From NCBI GenBank assembly GCA_035620975.1, contig DASPFV010000040.1, positions 1 to 5,388 on the forward strand: DNA of 5,388 bases, read 5' to 3'. This document shows positions 5,296-5,388 of this stretch, piece by piece. The notes under the pieces were generated by a model. The model worked only from the letters and a program-made list of their open reading frames with translations, was not told the origin of the DNA and searched no databases. The position numbers and the translations under genes were made by a program. This DNA comes from DASPFV01 sp035620975 (GTDB lineage: Bacteria; Acidobacteriota; Vicinamibacteria; Vicinamibacterales; 2-12-FULL-66-21). Numbering within the stretch: the stretch's first letter is position 1; every line of letters begins with the position of its first letter.

Positions 5296-5323
5296 ACGGA
5301 ACCTGCAGGCCAGCGCATCCGTA

Positions 5324-5363
5324 TTGACGGGTAAGCTTTCAAAGTGATATCAGTTTGAAAGCT
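5324..5363 (+). promoter_or_regulatory. Promoter-like sequence overlapped by a 30-base near-palindrome (putative operator)
   Basis: Bases 5334-5343 (AGCTTTCAAA) are the exact reverse complement of 5354-5363 (TTTGAAAGCT). The centre 5345-5352 (TGATATCA) is itself a perfect palindrome; the only break in symmetry is the G/G pair at 5344 and 5353, so 14 of 15 pairs match. The element is about one-third GC in a very GC-rich setting. TTGACG at 5324-5329, an 18-base spacer and TATCAG at 5348-5353 form a plausible sigma-70 promoter pointing to the right, its -10 inside the palindrome. This is the layout of a repressor site over a promoter for a gene beyond the window. As RNA it would also fold into a long stem. 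Confidence 0.5.
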
Positions 5364-5388
5364 GTCGCCCGGCGGTACCCGGGGGGAT

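Noticed and set aside
4556..5347. Plus-strand 263-codon frame overlapping the EEP gene and running into the palindrome
   Set aside because: Arg/Pro/Gly-rich sequence without motifs, in the wrong frame relative to the EEP catalytic residues.
5334..5363. The palindrome as a transposon end or CRISPR-type repeat
   Set aside because: Only one copy is visible, with no transposase, target duplication or spacer-repeat pattern in the window.

Overview
The window is gene-dense, high-GC bacterial DNA with third codon positions dominated by G and C. It holds seven confident genes, one truncated gene at the left edge, and one possible tiny ORF. The gene families and pairings resemble Acidobacteriota of the Vicinamibacteria type: a CusF-SCO fusion with a long Cys spacing, a small CPCC zinc-ribbon-like protein after a lipoprotein, and a cardiolipin-synthase-like protein followed by an EEP hydrolase. 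That placement is an inference from family resemblance; there is no rRNA or phylogenetic marker here. I see no mobile element, CRISPR array, tRNA or rRNA.

Layout. (1) 1-125, plus: the last 40 codons of an ABC transporter ATPase, probably the LolD/MacB type. (2) 126-227: a convergent spacer with a strong hairpin. (3) 228-569, minus: an RRM RNA-binding protein with a Gly/Arg-rich tail. (4) 570-818: a divergent spacer with several short hairpins and a possible promoter for the RRM gene. (5) 819-2328, plus: a two-gene operon. The first gene is a lipoprotein fusing a copper-binding CusF-like domain to a SCO1/SenC domain. The second overlaps it by 14 bases and is an uncharacterised protein with a Cys/His arrangement reminiscent of transglutaminase-like folds. 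(6) 2329-2436: a convergent spacer with small hairpins. (7) 3131 down to 2437, minus: a tightly coupled pair, a small lipoprotein and a 99-residue CPCC/coiled-coil protein. (8) 3132-3148: a 17-base divergent spacer with a symmetric -10 element. (9) 3149-5240, plus: a possible 29-codon Arg-rich ORF, then a membrane-anchored phospholipase D/cardiolipin synthase-like protein, then an endonuclease/exonuclease/phosphatase (EEP) family hydrolase. Each starts on the stop codon of the one before. (10) 5241-5388: non-coding, with a 30-base AT-rich near-palindrome overlapping a promoter-like sequence for a gene beyond the right edge.

How they work together. The SCO fusion points to copper delivery to a respiratory oxidase at the outer face of the inner membrane. 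The PLD-like and EEP genes match the E. coli clsB (ybhO)-ybhP pairing and probably act together on phospholipids or phosphodiesters. The lipoprotein/CPCC pair is of unknown function.

The observation most worth checking is the 17-base spacer at 3132-3148. A single CTATCATAG element supplies a canonical -10 hexamer in both directions. Each hexamer sits exactly at -12 to -7 if transcription starts on the A of the facing ATG codon. That predicts a symmetric bidirectional promoter making two leaderless mRNAs.
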